Shown piece by piece: positions 28,954 to 39,389 of a stretch of DNA of 60,998 nucleotides. The notes under the pieces were generated by a model. The model did not search any database, was not told where the DNA came from, and saw nothing but the letters and a program-made list of their open reading frames with translations. The position numbers were made by a program, and so were the translations under genes. This stretch comes from Betaproteobacteria bacterium (lineage in GTDB: Bacteria; Pseudomonadota; Gammaproteobacteria; Burkholderiales; Casimicrobiaceae): assembly GCA_013298765.1 (NCBI GenBank), contig JAAFJA010000006.1, positions 227,802-288,799 on the forward strand, read 5' to 3'. The stretch's first letter is position 1. Each line of letters starts with the position of its first letter.

Positions 28954-29247
28954 TCAGAAGCACATCGGAAGTGTTGGGAAGCGCCCGCACACACGGAAAT
29001 AAAGCAGCACGAAATAGAGCCAAAAAAGCAGAATAAACGCGACTACAGGAACGTGGCGGTCAGCGACTTTCGCGGGCGTCAGCGCGCGAACCCCCCGCGT
29101 TACGGGCGAGGTGAGGAAGCCTAGAAAACGGTAAATCGCATTGTTATGCCGGGCTGGCCAATTAAAGATTCCCACGACGAACTGGGCGATGTAGAGCAGT
29201 CCAATAATGAAAACCATGCCAAAGGCGACTTCGATGAGTGCGTTCAT
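28954..29247 (-). CDS. Small membrane protein, YggT-like
   Basis: The 97-residue protein has two transmembrane segments flanking YRFLGFLTSPVTRGVRALTP. This resembles the T-x-P-hydrophobic-x-x-x-R loop of the YggT family, but the match is by eye only. It lies 44 bases upstream of the TPR gene and in the same direction. Confidence 0.6.
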   Translation of the reverse strand: MNALIEVAFGMVFIIGLLYIAQFVVGIFNWPARHNNAIYRFLGFLTSPVTRGVRALTPAKVADRHVPVVAFILLFWLYFVLLYFRVCGRFPTLPMCF

Positions 29248-29467
29248 TCAGGGGTGAGCATGCTGTGGGTGACGGAAAAGCCAGATTTCGGGCTCGGCAG
29301 CAACAGGCGAAGCCAAAATCCAGCCGCATGAGTGTAGTAGGTGTTGGCTCGGCGCCAGCGCGGGTGAGCACGACACTCACCTCGCGCCGACGGGCCGCGG
29401 GACAAAAGTCAGCTGCCGCACGGCAAACACGCCGCACGGCCACAGGTGCTCTAGACGCTCAACGAAT

Positions 29468-31447
29468 TTAAAGACTCGTTTTGAGTTGTTCGAGGATGGC
29501 CGGGTTTTCGAGTGTGGAAATGTCTTGCGTAATCTCTTCGCCTTTGGCGATAGAGCGAAGTAGCCGGCGCATGATCTTTCCAGAGCGCGTCTTCGGAAGA
29601 TTGTCGCCGAAGCGAATATCTTTCGGTTTAGCGATGGGGCCAATCTCCTTCGCCACCCAATCGCGTAGCTCCTTCGCAAGCTTCGCTGCACCTTCTTTAT
29701 CAGTAGGCCGCTGCCCTTTGAGCACGACAAACGCCACGATCGCCTCGCCCGTCGTGTCGTCAGGGCGCCCAACCACTGCCGCCTCGGCAACAAGCGCGCT
29801 GTGCGCCACAAGCGCTGACTCAATCTCCATCGTGCCAAGGCGATGACCTGAAACGTTGAGTACGTCGTCGATGCGGCCCGTGATCCGGAAATTACCGTGA
29901 ACCGCATCGCGCACCGCACCATCGCCCGCCAGGTAATAGCCTTTGAGCTCTTCCGGGAAGTACGACTTTTTGAATCGCTCGGGATCACCCCAGATGGTGC
30001 GGATCATCGACGGCCATGGCTTTTTCACGACCAGAATGCCACCCGCGCCGTTCGGCACATCGTTCGCAGTTTCATCGACGATGGCGGCCTCAATGCCTGG
30101 AAGGGCTTGTGTGCAAGAGCCAGGCACGAGCGGCGTGACGCCCGGAAGTGGCGTGATCATGTGACCGCCCGTTTCGGTTTGCCAGAAGGTATCTACGATC
30201 GGGCAGCGTTCACCACCAATGTTTTTGTAGTACCACATCCACGCTTCTGGATTGATCGGCTCGCCCACCGATCCCAGCAAGCGAAGCGAGCTCATGTCGT
30301 ATTTCGCGGGTGCGAAATCGGGTGCTGTTTCCGCAGCTTTGATGAGAGATCGAATCGCCGTTGGCGCGGTGTAGAAAATCGTGCACTTATGTTTCTGGAT
30401 CATTTCCCAGAAACGACCGGCGTTCGGATACGTGGGGACGCCTTCAAAGATGATTTCTGTGGCACCCGTGGCGAGAGGGCCGTAGCACACGTAGGTATGG
30501 CCCGTCACCCAGCCCACATCCGCCGTACACCAAAACACGTCGCTTGGCTTGATATCAAACGTCCACTTCATGGTCAGCATCGCGTGAAGCATGTAGCCGC
30601 CCGTCGAATGCTGCACTCCCTTCGGCTTACCCGTCGAGCCCGACGTGTAAAGAACGAAAAGCGGATGCTCAGCATCAACCATTACAGGCGGGCAATCATC
30701 GCTTTGTCCGCCCTCGACCGCCGCCCAATCAATGTCTTTCGGGCCGTAGGCGACATTGCCACCGGTCCGTTTGTAGACCACCGTGTGGCGCACCGCCTCG
30801 CAACCACCCATCGCATACGCTTCGTCAACGGCAGGCTTGAGAGCCAGCGCTTTGCCGCCGCGCATCTGCTCGTCAGCAGCGATGACGAGCGTTGCCCCCA
30901 CATCAACAATCCGCTCTTGCAAACTCTTCGCCGAGAAACCACCAAACACGACCGAGTGCGTGACGCCAATGCGCGCGCATGCCTGCATCGCAATGACGGC
31001 TTCAATCGACATCGGCATGTAAATAATGGATCGATCACCCTTTTTGTAGCCGAGCGACTTGAGGCCGTTGGCAAAACGGCAAACGCGTTTGTACAACTCG
31101 CGATACGTGATCGTGGTGACCTGTCCGCCATCTGCTTCAAAAATGATCGCGGTTTTATCGGCGACAGGCGTATTCAGATGTCGATCCAGGCACTGAACAG
31201 AAGCGTTTAACTCACCGTCTTCGAACCACTTGAAAAAAGGCGCATTTGTATCGTTGAGCGACTTCGTGAAGGGCTTTGACCAAATCAAGTTTTCGCGCGC
31301 CAAATCGGCCCAAAACCCAGCGTGATCTGTTGCCGCTTTTGCCTTCATCGCCGCGAAGTCTTCGGGCTTCACATTGGCCTGAGCCGTAAAGGACGCGGGC
31401 GGTGGGAACACACGGTTTTCGACTAAAACCGATTCGATCGCTGACAT
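29468..31447 (-). CDS. acsA: Acetyl-CoA synthetase
   Basis: The 659-residue AMP-forming ligase has the P-loop-like [11 protein letters not shown] near residue 264, the adenylate-binding [26 protein letters not shown], and [12 protein letters not shown], whose Lys is the known acetylation switch of Acs. It activates acetate to acetyl-CoA. I use the ATG at 31445-31447 with AGGAGAG just upstream; the frame to 31567 adds 40 unlikely residues. It works with aceA and the symporter in acetate assimilation. Confidence 0.95.
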   Translation of the reverse strand: MSAIESVLVENRVFPPPASFTAQANVKPEDFAAMKAKAATDHAGFWADLARENLIWSKPFTKSLNDTNAPFFKWFEDGELNASVQCLDRHLNTPVADKTAIIFEADGGQVTTITYRELYKRVCRFANGLKSLGYKKGDRSIIYMPMSIEAVIAMQACARIGVTHSVVFGGFSAKSLQERIVDVGATLVIAADEQMRGGKALALKPAVDEAYAMGGCEAVRHTVVYKRTGGNVAYGPKDIDWAAVEGGQSDDCPPVMVDAEHPLFVLYTSGSTGKPKGVQHSTGGYMLHAMLTMKWTFDIKPSDVFWCTADVGWVTGHTYVCYGPLATGATEIIFEGVPTYPNAGRFWEMIQKHKCTIFYTAPTAIRSLIKAAETAPDFAPAKYDMSSLRLLGSVGEPINPEAWMWYYKNIGGERCPIVDTFWQTETGGHMITPLPGVTPLVPGSCTQALPGIEAAIVDETANDVPNGAGGILVVKKPWPSMIRTIWGDPERFKKSYFPEELKGYYLAGDGAVRDAVHGNFRITGRIDDVLNVSGHRLGTMEIESALVAHSALVAEAAVVGRPDDTTGEAIVAFVVLKGQRPTDKEGAAKLAKELRDWVAKEIGPIAKPKDIRFGDNLPKTRSGKIMRRLLRSIAKGEEITQDISTLENPAILEQLKTSL

Positions 31448-31895
31448 GGTCTTCTCTCCTAAATGTGTAGCGCGTGGTGCTTCGCCGCGCATCTTCCGAT
31501 TGAATGTATCACCGCGTTTTTCTTGAGCCCATAGGCGCAAACGCGAAGTTGAGCGCAACACTAACAAGCCGATTCTGAGCGGATTGAATGACGCAAAACT
31601 GACGCGCTGTCCAATACCAAAATTCGCTATTTTTCCCAGATTGAATTGGGACTATATTCTTTTTATATAACTAATTGACTTTATAGTTGGTCGACATTTA
31701 GCCCTTATTAAATAAGTCGTGAGCAGATATTTTTGCAAACGAACTGAGTCCCACCTTGGCGCGCTGAAGTAACGCAGTTTAGGAACATCTACGCTGCGCG
31801 AAGCGGGGAACTGCGGGTGCTAAACTGCCGAAAAAAACTAGCAATGTACTTTCGGTGCGCGTCGTTTCGCCTCGGGGGCGCTGCGCCTTCGCCTC
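31448..31895. promoter_or_regulatory. acsA upstream region
   Basis: This divergent gap holds a strikingly AT-rich core at about 31630-31730 (TATATTCTTTTTATATAACTAATTGAC) amid GC-rich DNA, a likely promoter and activator region for acsA and the rightward gene. No gene is visible. Confidence 0.4.
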
Positions 31896-32558
31896 ATGAG
31901 CTCATCTAAATCCCCAGTCACTGCGCGCGCTATGCGCCCGCTTCCCTTCGCAATTTTCGGCAGCCGCTGGCTGCAGTTGCCGCTCTACATCGGCCTCATC
32001 GTCGCGCAGTGCGTGTACGTTTTTCACTTTTGGGTGGAACTCGTTCATCTCGTGCAAGCGGTGTTTGGTGACAAAGAGGCACTGAAGATTCTGGTCGAAG
32101 CAATTGGCTACGACGTCAATATCTACAACAAAGCGGGCGATGTCGTCGGCCAAAAAGTGCTGCAGCTCAACGAAACGATCATTATGTTGGTCGTTCTCGC
32201 GCTGATTGACGTCGTCATGATTTCAAACTTGCTCATCATGGTGATCGTTGGCGGCTACGAAACCTTCGTTTCGCGAATGAATCTTGAAAATCATCCTGAT
32301 CAGCCGGAGTGGTTATCGCACGTTAATGCGTCGGTTTTGAAGGTGAAACTCGCAACCGCGATCATCGGAATCTCGTCGATCCATTTACTGAAGACATTTA
32401 TCAACGCGGCCAACTACAGCGAGAAAGTGCTGCTTTGGCAAACGCTGATTCATGTTGTGTTTCTGCTCTCGGCCATGGCTATCGCTGCGACCGATCGCTT
32501 GATGGCCCCTTCTGAGCATGAAGCCAAGGCTCGAGACGGCCGCACCAAAAACGATTAG
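31896..32558 (+). CDS. UPF0114 (YqhA) family membrane protein
   Basis: The 220-residue protein has four likely transmembrane segments (LQLPLYIGLIVAQCVYVFHF, ETIIMLVVLALIDVVMISNLLIMVIVGGY, ATAIIGISSIHLLKTF and LIHVVFLLSAMAIAATDRLM) and the family motif GGYETFVSRMN followed by HPDQPEWL. The function of UPF0114 is unknown. It lies 54 bases before the fumarase gene and may be cotranscribed with it. Confidence 0.85.
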   Translation: MSSSKSPVTARAMRPLPFAIFGSRWLQLPLYIGLIVAQCVYVFHFWVELVHLVQAVFGDKEALKILVEAIGYDVNIYNKAGDVVGQKVLQLNETIIMLVVLALIDVVMISNLLIMVIVGGYETFVSRMNLENHPDQPEWLSHVNASVLKVKLATAIIGISSIHLLKTFINAANYSEKVLLWQTLIHVVFLLSAMAIAATDRLMAPSEHEAKARDGRTKND

Positions 32559-32612
32559 CGACGTGCCCCTGCAATCAGTGGCGCTCGATCTCTCGCATCT
32601 CCTGGATTACTT

Positions 32613-34148
32613 ATGGCAACCATCATCAAAGCCGCGGACCTTGTCGAAACCATCGCCGGTGCGCTGCAATACATCAGCTATTACCACCCCGAGGATTACA
32701 TCGCGCACTTGGCGCGCGCCTATGAGGGCGAAGCCTCCCCTGCCGCCAAAGATGCGATCGCGCAGATTCTGACTAACAGTCGGATGTGCGCCGAAGGTAA
32801 GCGCCCGCTGTGCCAAGACACTGGCATCGTGAATGTGTTCTTGAAAATTGGCATGGATGTGCGATTCGAAGGTTTCGAGGGTGCATACGGAACGCTTGAC
32901 GATGCCATCAACGAAGGCGTTCGCCGCGCGTACATGCATCCAGACAACAAGCTGCGCGCCTCTATCGTGGCTGATCCGCTCTTCTCTCGTGTGAACACTA
33001 AGGACAACACGCCCGCTGTGATCAGCATGAAAGTGGTCCCAGGTAACACCTTGGAAATCGATGTGGCGGCGAAGGGCGGCGGCAGCGAAATGAAGTCCAA
33101 CTTCGCGATGCTCAAGGCGAGCGATTCGCTGGTGGATTGGGTGCTAAAGACCGTTCCCACCATGGGCGCAGGCTGGTGCCCGCCCGGGATGCTCGGAATC
33201 GGCGTGGGCGGCACGGCTGAAAAAGCGATGGCGATGGCCAAAGAAGTGCTGATGGAGCCAATCGATATGTACGATTTGCTCAAGCGCGGCCCGAAAGACA
33301 AATTGGAAGCGCTTCGTATCGAGCTCTTTGAAAAGGTCAATGCGCTTGGCATCGGCGCGCAAGGCTTGGGTGGCCTGACGACCGTACTCGACGTAAAAAT
33401 CGCGACGTTTCCCACGCACGCGGTGGGCAAATCGGTCGCGATGATCCCCAATTGCGCGGCGACCCGACACACCCACGTGGTGATGGATGGCTCAGGCCCC
33501 GCCTACGCTGAGCCTCCATCGCTTGATATTTGGCCAAAAGTGAACTGGACGCCCAATCTCGAGCAATCCAAGCGTGTGGATTTAGACCAGCTCACGCCCG
33601 CAGAAGTCGCGAGCTGGAAGCCCGGCCAAACGCTTCTTCTGAACGGAAAAATGTTGACTGGCCGCGATGCGGCGCACAAACGCATTCAAGACATGCTTGA
33701 ACGGGGCGAAACGCTCCCCGTCGATTTCACCAACCGCGTGATCTATTACGTCGGTCCGGTAGACCCGGTGCGCGACGAGGTTGTTGGCCCTGCGGGCCCA
33801 ACAACGGCCACGCGAATGGATAAATTCACCGAGATGATGCTCGCCAAAACTGGGCTCATCGCCATGGTGGGCAAGGGCGAGCGTGGGCCGTCCGGTATCG
33901 AAGCCATCCAGAAACATCGCGCGGCGTATTTAATGGCGGTGGGCGGCGCGGCCTATTTGGTGTCAAAAGCAATCAAGTCGCAACGAGTGCTCGCGTTCGC
34001 CGATCTCGGCATGGAAGCGATCTACGAATTTGAAGTGAAAGACATGCCTGTCACCGTGGCGGTTGATTCCACGGGTGTGAGCGTGCACCAGACCGGCCCA
34101 CGCGAGTGGCAATCAAAGATTGGCAGAATCCCGATCGCAGTTGTTTAG
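32613..34148 (+). CDS. fumA: Class I fumarate hydratase
   Basis: The 511-residue protein is of the iron-sulfur (class I) type: RPLCQDTGIVNVF near residue 66, KGGGSEMKSNFAML near 151, and conserved cysteines in GWCPPGMLG and MIPNCAATRH that can bind the 4Fe-4S cluster. It interconverts fumarate and malate in the TCA cycle. The C-terminal beta domain with GPAGPTTATRMDKF is fused, as in FumA/FumB. The gene symbol reflects the family rather than a particular E. coli paralogue. Confidence 0.93.
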   Translation: MATIIKAADLVETIAGALQYISYYHPEDYIAHLARAYEGEASPAAKDAIAQILTNSRMCAEGKRPLCQDTGIVNVFLKIGMDVRFEGFEGAYGTLDDAINEGVRRAYMHPDNKLRASIVADPLFSRVNTKDNTPAVISMKVVPGNTLEIDVAAKGGGSEMKSNFAMLKASDSLVDWVLKTVPTMGAGWCPPGMLGIGVGGTAEKAMAMAKEVLMEPIDMYDLLKRGPKDKLEALRIELFEKVNALGIGAQGLGGLTTVLDVKIATFPTHAVGKSVAMIPNCAATRHTHVVMDGSGPAYAEPPSLDIWPKVNWTPNLEQSKRVDLDQLTPAEVASWKPGQTLLLNGKMLTGRDAAHKRIQDMLERGETLPVDFTNRVIYYVGPVDPVRDEVVGPAGPTTATRMDKFTEMMLAKTGLIAMVGKGERGPSGIEAIQKHRAAYLMAVGGAAYLVSKAIKSQRVLAFADLGMEAIYEFEVKDMPVTVAVDSTGVSVHQTGPREWQSKIGRIPIAVV

Positions 34149-34197
34149 TGAAATGCTTGTCGCAGCTGCCAGAGAGAATTGAGAGAAGACCCCTAAG

Positions 34198-35850
34198 TTG
34201 AATTTTCTGCAAGAAATTGGGCCGCTCCACGCCGTCGCACTTGTCCTCGGCGCAGTTGCTGCGTCACTTCTCTGGTGGCTTAAGCTCAGGCGCGATTCGC
34301 GTACGCTTCAGTCGCTCACCAGCGGCCTGCGCTCGCTCGCACGCGGCGACTTCTCGGCCGAGGTGGGTGCAAGCGGAAGCGCCGATTTGCGCGAAACCTT
34401 ACGCGCCTTCAACGAAACGGCGCACACACTCACCGAGACGCGCGAGCGTCTTTCAAGCTATCAGCGCGCACTCGAAGAGCGGGTGCGCGAAAAAACTCGC
34501 GAGCTGAACACAGCCACCGCGCGAATGTCGCAAATTTCGCAAACCGACGCGATGACATCGCTTCCCAACCGCTTTCTGTTCACGCGCAAACTGGAAGAAA
34601 CGCTTAAGCGCGCCGCCAACGAAACCTCGCGCGCGGCAGTGCTTTTTGTCGATCTCGACTATTTCAAGGGATTTAACGACAGCCTCGGCCACGAGACCGG
34701 TGACGCTATTTTGCGTACCGTGGCTGATCGCCTGAAAAATGTTGTTCGCCAGGAAGATTTCGTGGCCCGCTTTGGCGGTGATGAGTTTGTGGTGCTCTTG
34801 CCAAAGCTTGGCTTCCAAGACGCAGAGGATAAAGCGGTCACCATTGCCGAAGACATCATGAAATCTCTGATGCAGCCGCTCGATGTGGCTGGATCGCGAA
34901 TCAATATGCCAGCCTCAATCGGCGTGGCCGTTTATCCACAGGATGGACGCACCGCCGCAGATCTTATTAAGAATGCCGATGCGGCGATGATTGCTGCGAA
35001 GCAAGCCGGTCGCAATCGCGTGGAGCGATTCGCAGATACCAACGCACAACCGGTTGCCATGCGAGCGAAGCTTGATGCCGATATTCGGCGCGGCATCGCG
35101 GCGGAAGAGTTCTTCTTGGTGTTTCAACCGCAAGTGGATATTTCCACGGGATCGCCAGTCGGCCTCGAAGCGCTGCTGCGCTGGCGGCATCCGAGTCGTG
35201 GCGTGATTGGGCCCATCGATTTCATTACCGCCGCCGAACAAAGTGGCCTGATTCATCAGCTCGGTCAGCGTGCGCTTGAAATGGCTTGCGAGCAGTTCAA
35301 GTTTTGGCAACAGCGCGATATTTACCCGCGCATCTCGGTGAACGTTTCGGCGCGGCAGCTCGACGATCCGTTCTGGCTAGAAAGCGTGCGCGAAACCATC
35401 GAACAAACAAAGATCCCCGCGCAGTTTCTCGATCTGGAAATCACTGAGTCGATGTTGGTGAGTAACCCGGACCGCGTGATCGAAACGCTCACCGAACTCA
35501 ACCAGCTCGGCGTGACGCTCACCTTGGATGACTTCGGGACCGGCTATTCGAGCTTAAGCTACCTGACACGTTTGCCGTTTCACACCATCAAAATTGATCG
35601 CAGCTTCATGCATGACGTTGAGGTGGCCACTCGGAAAAGTATTGTCCAAGCCATTGTCGCCGTTGCGCACAGCCTTGACTTACGCGTCATTGCGGAAGGT
35701 GTTGAATCACCGCTCCAACTCTCTATCCTCCGCGATCTCAAAGTCGAGGAAGGTCAGGGCTATTATTTCGCCAAGCCGCTTGATGCGGCCGACGTTGAGA
35801 AATGGTGGACGGGCCAGTTGAGCAGCGTAAGCTCCTCACTCGCGCGATAG
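34198..35850 (+). CDS. GGDEF-EAL cyclic-di-GMP protein
   Basis: The 550-residue protein starts with a membrane helix (LHAVALVLGAVAASLLWWL), a HAMP-like linker and coiled coil (to about residue 115), then a GGDEF domain with intact RFGGDEF near residue 197, and an EAL domain with GLEALLRW near residue 324 and DDFGTGYSSLSYL. Catalytic signatures of both domains are present, so it could make or degrade cyclic-di-GMP. There is no periplasmic sensor domain. The start is TTG at 34198, with GAGAGAAG upstream. Confidence 0.9.
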   Translation: MNFLQEIGPLHAVALVLGAVAASLLWWLKLRRDSRTLQSLTSGLRSLARGDFSAEVGASGSADLRETLRAFNETAHTLTETRERLSSYQRALEERVREKTRELNTATARMSQISQTDAMTSLPNRFLFTRKLEETLKRAANETSRAAVLFVDLDYFKGFNDSLGHETGDAILRTVADRLKNVVRQEDFVARFGGDEFVVLLPKLGFQDAEDKAVTIAEDIMKSLMQPLDVAGSRINMPASIGVAVYPQDGRTAADLIKNADAAMIAAKQAGRNRVERFADTNAQPVAMRAKLDADIRRGIAAEEFFLVFQPQVDISTGSPVGLEALLRWRHPSRGVIGPIDFITAAEQSGLIHQLGQRALEMACEQFKFWQQRDIYPRISVNVSARQLDDPFWLESVRETIEQTKIPAQFLDLEITESMLVSNPDRVIETLTELNQLGVTLTLDDFGTGYSSLSYLTRLPFHTIKIDRSFMHDVEVATRKSIVQAIVAVAHSLDLRVIAEGVESPLQLSILRDLKVEEGQGYYFAKPLDAADVEKWWTGQLSSVSSSLAR

Positions 35851-35919
35851 CGCAGCCTGGCTCGCGCTGCTGTACGGATCGCCTGGCGAGCTGATCCGGA
35901 GGCGATGCGGCGTCGGAAC

Positions 35920-36570
35920 TCACGGGCGCGCAAGGTCTGCGATTGAATCGATATCGCGCCACACGCCCTCATCATCCGTATCAACCTCAAACAGACAATC
36001 TCGGTTCGCAGCGATCACCGCCTGCGCGCCGACATCACCGTCGAGTTGAGTGAGTGCGTCCCAATGCGCGCGGCCGAACACAACAGGATGTCCGGCGCGC
36101 TTGCGAGCTGTTGTCTCCCCCTCGATCAGCGCCGCGCCAAGAAATCGCGGGCGCAATATTTGCATGTAACTCTTATCCTCTTTCCCCAATTTTTTCGGGT
36201 CTAGCAGCCGCAAAGTATTACTTTTGATAAATGGCATATCAGCAAGCTGCACCCATAAGAATCGAGCATTGCTGAAATTGTTGATCGCAAACGCAGAGCC
36301 GATCGCTAAGGACGCGCCAAGTCCGCGAGCGGGCGTTTCATTCACCACCACATGCGCGCCTTGTTCCCGCGCAGCGCAGGCCAGTTGGCTCTTGGGATCG
36401 CGCACCACAACAATCATCGCCTCGCAAACGCTAGCCAACGTCTCGAACGTGCGCACGCCAATTGGAACGCCGTCGATTTCATGGTCTAGCTTCGCGCCAG
36501 GATAAGCGCCTCCGAAGCGCGAGCCCGAGCCTGCAGCGAGCAATAAACCCACATGTCGAATTTCACTCAC
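35920..36570 (-). CDS. MobA/MocA-like nucleotidyltransferase
   Basis: The 216-residue protein of the NTP_transf_3 group shows LLLAAGSGSRFGG near residue 8 (nucleotide-binding loop), a conserved Lys in GAKLDHEIDG, and LWVQLADMPF. Relatives transfer CMP or GMP to molybdopterin or act on other cofactors; no molybdoenzyme gene is in the window. I use the GTG at 36568-36570 with GAGAGG upstream, because the frame to 36663 gives an unrelated Cys/Arg-rich stretch. Confidence 0.78.
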   Translation of the reverse strand: MSEIRHVGLLLAAGSGSRFGGAYPGAKLDHEIDGVPIGVRTFETLASVCEAMIVVVRDPKSQLACAAREQGAHVVVNETPARGLGASLAIGSAFAINNFSNARFLWVQLADMPFIKSNTLRLLDPKKLGKEDKSYMQILRPRFLGAALIEGETTARKRAGHPVVFGRAHWDALTQLDGDVGAQAVIAANRDCLFEVDTDDEGVWRDIDSIADLARP

Positions 36571-36710
36571 GAATGCGCCTCTCTCGTCGCGGCAGACGGG
36601 CAGGCGTTTACTCGTTCGAGCGCACGCTGCACCGCACCCAAACGAAGCCAGATCGCCTGGCACAGCTCAATCAACACGGCATCAATCACACGATTCGCCG
36701 CGCTGAAAAC

Positions 36711-37277
36711 TCAGGTTTTCGGCAGCGTAACGCCAATTTGTCCCTGATACTTCCCGCCGCGATCTTTGTATGAGGTTCCGCAAACTTCGTCGCTCTCAAA
36801 AAAGAGCACCTGCGCACAGCCTTCGCCCGCGTAGATCTTTGCCGGGAGCGGCGTGGTGTTTGAGAATTCAAGCGTGACGTAGCCTTCCCATTCCGGCTCA
36901 AACGGCGTCACGTTCACGATGATGCCGCAGCGCGCGTAGGTGCTTTTTCCTACGCAAATCGTCAACACGCTGCGCGGAATGCGGAAGTATTCGACGGTAC
37001 GCGCGAGCGCGAACGAATTGGGCGGAATGATGCACACGTCGCCCTTGAAATCGACAAACGACTTCTCGTCAAACGCCTTCGGGTCGACGATGGTTGAGTT
37101 GATATTGGTGAAAATCTTGAATTCGTTCGCGCAGCGAATGTCGTAGCCGTAGCTTGACGTGCCATACGAAACGATCTTTTGTCCGTCAACATAGCGCACC
37201 TGATCTTCGACGAACGGCTCGATCATGTTGTGTTGACTCGCCATGCGACGAATCCAGTGGTCAGATTTGATGCTCAT
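36711..37277 (-). CDS. dcd: dCTP deaminase
   Basis: The 188-residue protein has the Dcd fold: [44 protein letters not shown] with the catalytic Glu, and QVLFFESD. It deaminates dCTP to dUTP, feeding dTMP synthesis. The length matches the E. coli-type trimeric enzyme. It is monocistronic here. Confidence 0.95.
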   Translation of the reverse strand: MSIKSDHWIRRMASQHNMIEPFVEDQVRYVDGQKIVSYGTSSYGYDIRCANEFKIFTNINSTIVDPKAFDEKSFVDFKGDVCIIPPNSFALARTVEYFRIPRSVLTICVGKSTYARCGIIVNVTPFEPEWEGYVTLEFSNTTPLPAKIYAGEGCAQVLFFESDEVCGTSYKDRGGKYQGQIGVTLPKT

Positions 37278-37435
37278 TCGGTTACGCTCGGTTGATTATT
37301 GGACGAATTCTAGGGGAGTGCCCTTCTCTGTCTGGCGGCCCGCGTTAGCGCCTGCTTCGATGCCTCTCCCGTCCGTATCAGCCGCGATGGCGCGTCTTGA
37401 GCGTTGCGAGACTCTGCGCTGTCGTACGCGGCGAC

Positions 37436-37484
37436 GTAACGAGGTGTTACATCCTTGCGCTTGCACGCGAAATTCCGCGATACA
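37436..37484 (+). promoter_or_regulatory. Promoter and inverted repeat before the TPR regulator
   Basis: GTAAC-N5-GTTAC (37436-37450) lies directly upstream of TTGCGC (37455-37460) and GATACA (37479-37484), spaced by 18 bases. The GGTGTTACA part recurs in reverse orientation upstream of the giant exported-protein gene, at 39304-39312. Confidence 0.45.
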
Positions 37485-37511
37485 GTTGGGGCAACGTCTA
37501 GAAGGTGCGCC

Positions 37512-39284
37512 ATGTCCCAGCCCGATCAGGAATTGATTCGTAGTGAACTTGAGCGATTACTGTCGAGCGATTTCCTGCGCCGATCACCCAGCCATTTACG
37601 ACTTTTGCGCTACCTCGTGGATAAGCGGCTCGCCAACGACGAGGGCGCGTTACGTGAGATGTCCATCGGGATCGAGATTTTTCAGCGCGATCCCGCAACC
37701 TACGACCCGAAGAATGACCCCATCGTTCGCGTGAACGTGAGTCGACTTCGTGAGCGATTGCTTAAGCATTACTCAATGTTCGACGCGCCACCCCAGGTGC
37801 GTATTGAGCTTCCGAAAGGACGCTACGTCCCCGAGTTCGTTGCAATTAGTGCGCGCGAGTTAGCCGCGCCGCGCTTGCTGGTATTGCCATTCGTGAGTGA
37901 TCGTGCGGATGACACGCTTGCAACGCTGCTATTCGAATCGGCGATTGCTGAACTTCAAGGGATTTTGCAGGTGCTTGTCGTGGGCTCACGTTCGGCTCGC
38001 GCAGTGGCCGACGCGGCGCCGCTCGAATCTGCGCGACGAGTCAATGCGCAGGCAGTGCTTTCCTCCCGTCTTGTGCGCAGCGGAAATCAACAAACGGGCG
38101 CGGGCCTAAGCGTCCACACCATGCTGCTTTCCTCGCCGTACGGGCAGCTGCTCGCGAGTAAACGCTACGTCCATACGGAAGATGAGACCGAGGCGCAGTT
38201 TGTTGAGCGCGTCAGCCGAGAAATCCGAGAGAGCAGTTTGCATTCGCTGGTAGACATCCTGCCCGGCGAATACACGCTCCCGGTCGCGCGCCGTGGCTTT
38301 CGCGATATGCCTAATGTCGCTACGGATGCGTTCGTTGCGGCCCGGCGCGCAGGTGCGCTTGGCACCGCCGAAGGACATCGTGAATCCAGGCGTCTTCTTG
38401 AACTCGCCATCGAAATTGCGCCCGATTTCGCGCTGGCACATGCCTATCTCGCGGCGACCATGGGCAACTTGTCGATGTATGAACAAGTGTCACCCGACGA
38501 AGCTTGGCGAATTGGAAGCGCCGCATCAAGGCGTGCACTGGAGCTTGATCCAAACGATGCAAGCGCTTACCTAAACCTCGCCGCTGACAAGATCTATTAC
38601 GAGTACGATTTTCGGGAGGCGGCAACACTCCTAGCCCGAGCGCGCAAGCTTGCGCCGCGCCATCCGGGCGTACACATGCTGCTGGGCACGCTCGCCTCCT
38701 ATTCGGGGGAGTTCGACGCCGCACTGGCGCACCTTGAAGCCGCGCAGGAGGTCGATCCCTTGTTTCCGGCAATACGTGCGAATCGCGCGGTGGCACTTTA
38801 TTTCGCGTGCCGATTCGAAGACGCGGAGCGAACGTGCGCGGAGCTCCTGTCTGAGTACCCGCAGCGGACCTCGACGCGGCTCACTTTAGTTAACTCCCTG
38901 ATCATGCTCCACCGGCTGCTTGAGGCGCGCACCGAGCTTGCGAAAGTGATTGAAGACGACCCCGATGATGCCGGGGCTCGACTTACGCTCGCGGTGGTAG
39001 ACGCTCGTGAGGGTGACACGAAAAACGCGCGCAAAATTGTGGGCGCTGTGCGTGCAAGCACTCAAATCGAGCAAACGAATCCCTCGGCGCTGGCAGTGGC
39101 GTACGCACAACTGGGCGAGTCTGAGCTCGCGATTAGCTGGTTGGAAGCCGCCGCTACGAAGCATGAAGGCGGCTTTGCGGAAGCGCAGGTGGATCCGATG
39201 CTGTCGCCGCTCGCGTCACGAGCAGAGTTTCGCGCGTTATTAGATCGCTACGGAATGCGTCCGATGCAGACCGCACCCATGTGA
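37512..39284 (+). CDS. TPR protein with N-terminal DNA-binding-like domain
   Basis: The 590-residue protein begins with a domain (FLRRSPSHLRLLRYLVDKRL, then EMSIGIEIFQRDPATYDP and DPIVRVNVSRLRERLLKHY) that recurs at the N-terminus of many bacterial regulator-like proteins, often before TPRs. It resembles a winged-helix or OmpR-like DNA-binding region. A middle part of about 150 residues (LVLPFVSDRADDTLA) recalls the TolB-like domain found in such proteins. From about residue 290 onward there are TPR units. The ATG at 37512 follows AGAAGGTG. It lies 105 bases upstream of the giant exported-protein gene and may regulate it. Confidence 0.72.
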   Translation: MSQPDQELIRSELERLLSSDFLRRSPSHLRLLRYLVDKRLANDEGALREMSIGIEIFQRDPATYDPKNDPIVRVNVSRLRERLLKHYSMFDAPPQVRIELPKGRYVPEFVAISARELAAPRLLVLPFVSDRADDTLATLLFESAIAELQGILQVLVVGSRSARAVADAAPLESARRVNAQAVLSSRLVRSGNQQTGAGLSVHTMLLSSPYGQLLASKRYVHTEDETEAQFVERVSREIRESSLHSLVDILPGEYTLPVARRGFRDMPNVATDAFVAARRAGALGTAEGHRESRRLLELAIEIAPDFALAHAYLAATMGNLSMYEQVSPDEAWRIGSAASRRALELDPNDASAYLNLAADKIYYEYDFREAATLLARARKLAPRHPGVHMLLGTLASYSGEFDAALAHLEAAQEVDPLFPAIRANRAVALYFACRFEDAERTCAELLSEYPQRTSTRLTLVNSLIMLHRLLEARTELAKVIEDDPDDAGARLTLAVVDAREGDTKNARKIVGAVRASTQIEQTNPSALAVAYAQLGESELAISWLEAAATKHEGGFAEAQVDPMLSPLASRAEFRALLDRYGMRPMQTAPM

Positions 39285-39294
39285 AGCTGCCGAT

Positions 39295-39365
39295 GTAACG
39301 CGTTGTAACACCCCGCTATCGCGTCGCATCGATTTATCCGGTTTAGCCGCGCGATACTGAAGGCT
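39295..39365 (+). promoter_or_regulatory. Upstream region of the giant gene with repeated GTAAC motif
   Basis: GTAACGCGTTGTAAC (39295-39309) shares, on the opposite strand, GGTGTTACA with the site before the TPR regulator. GCGATACTGAAGG follows at about 39350, like GCGATACAGTTGG in the other promoter. Confidence 0.35.
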
Positions 39366-39389
39366 CTCAAAAGATCGTGAGGGCTTGCA

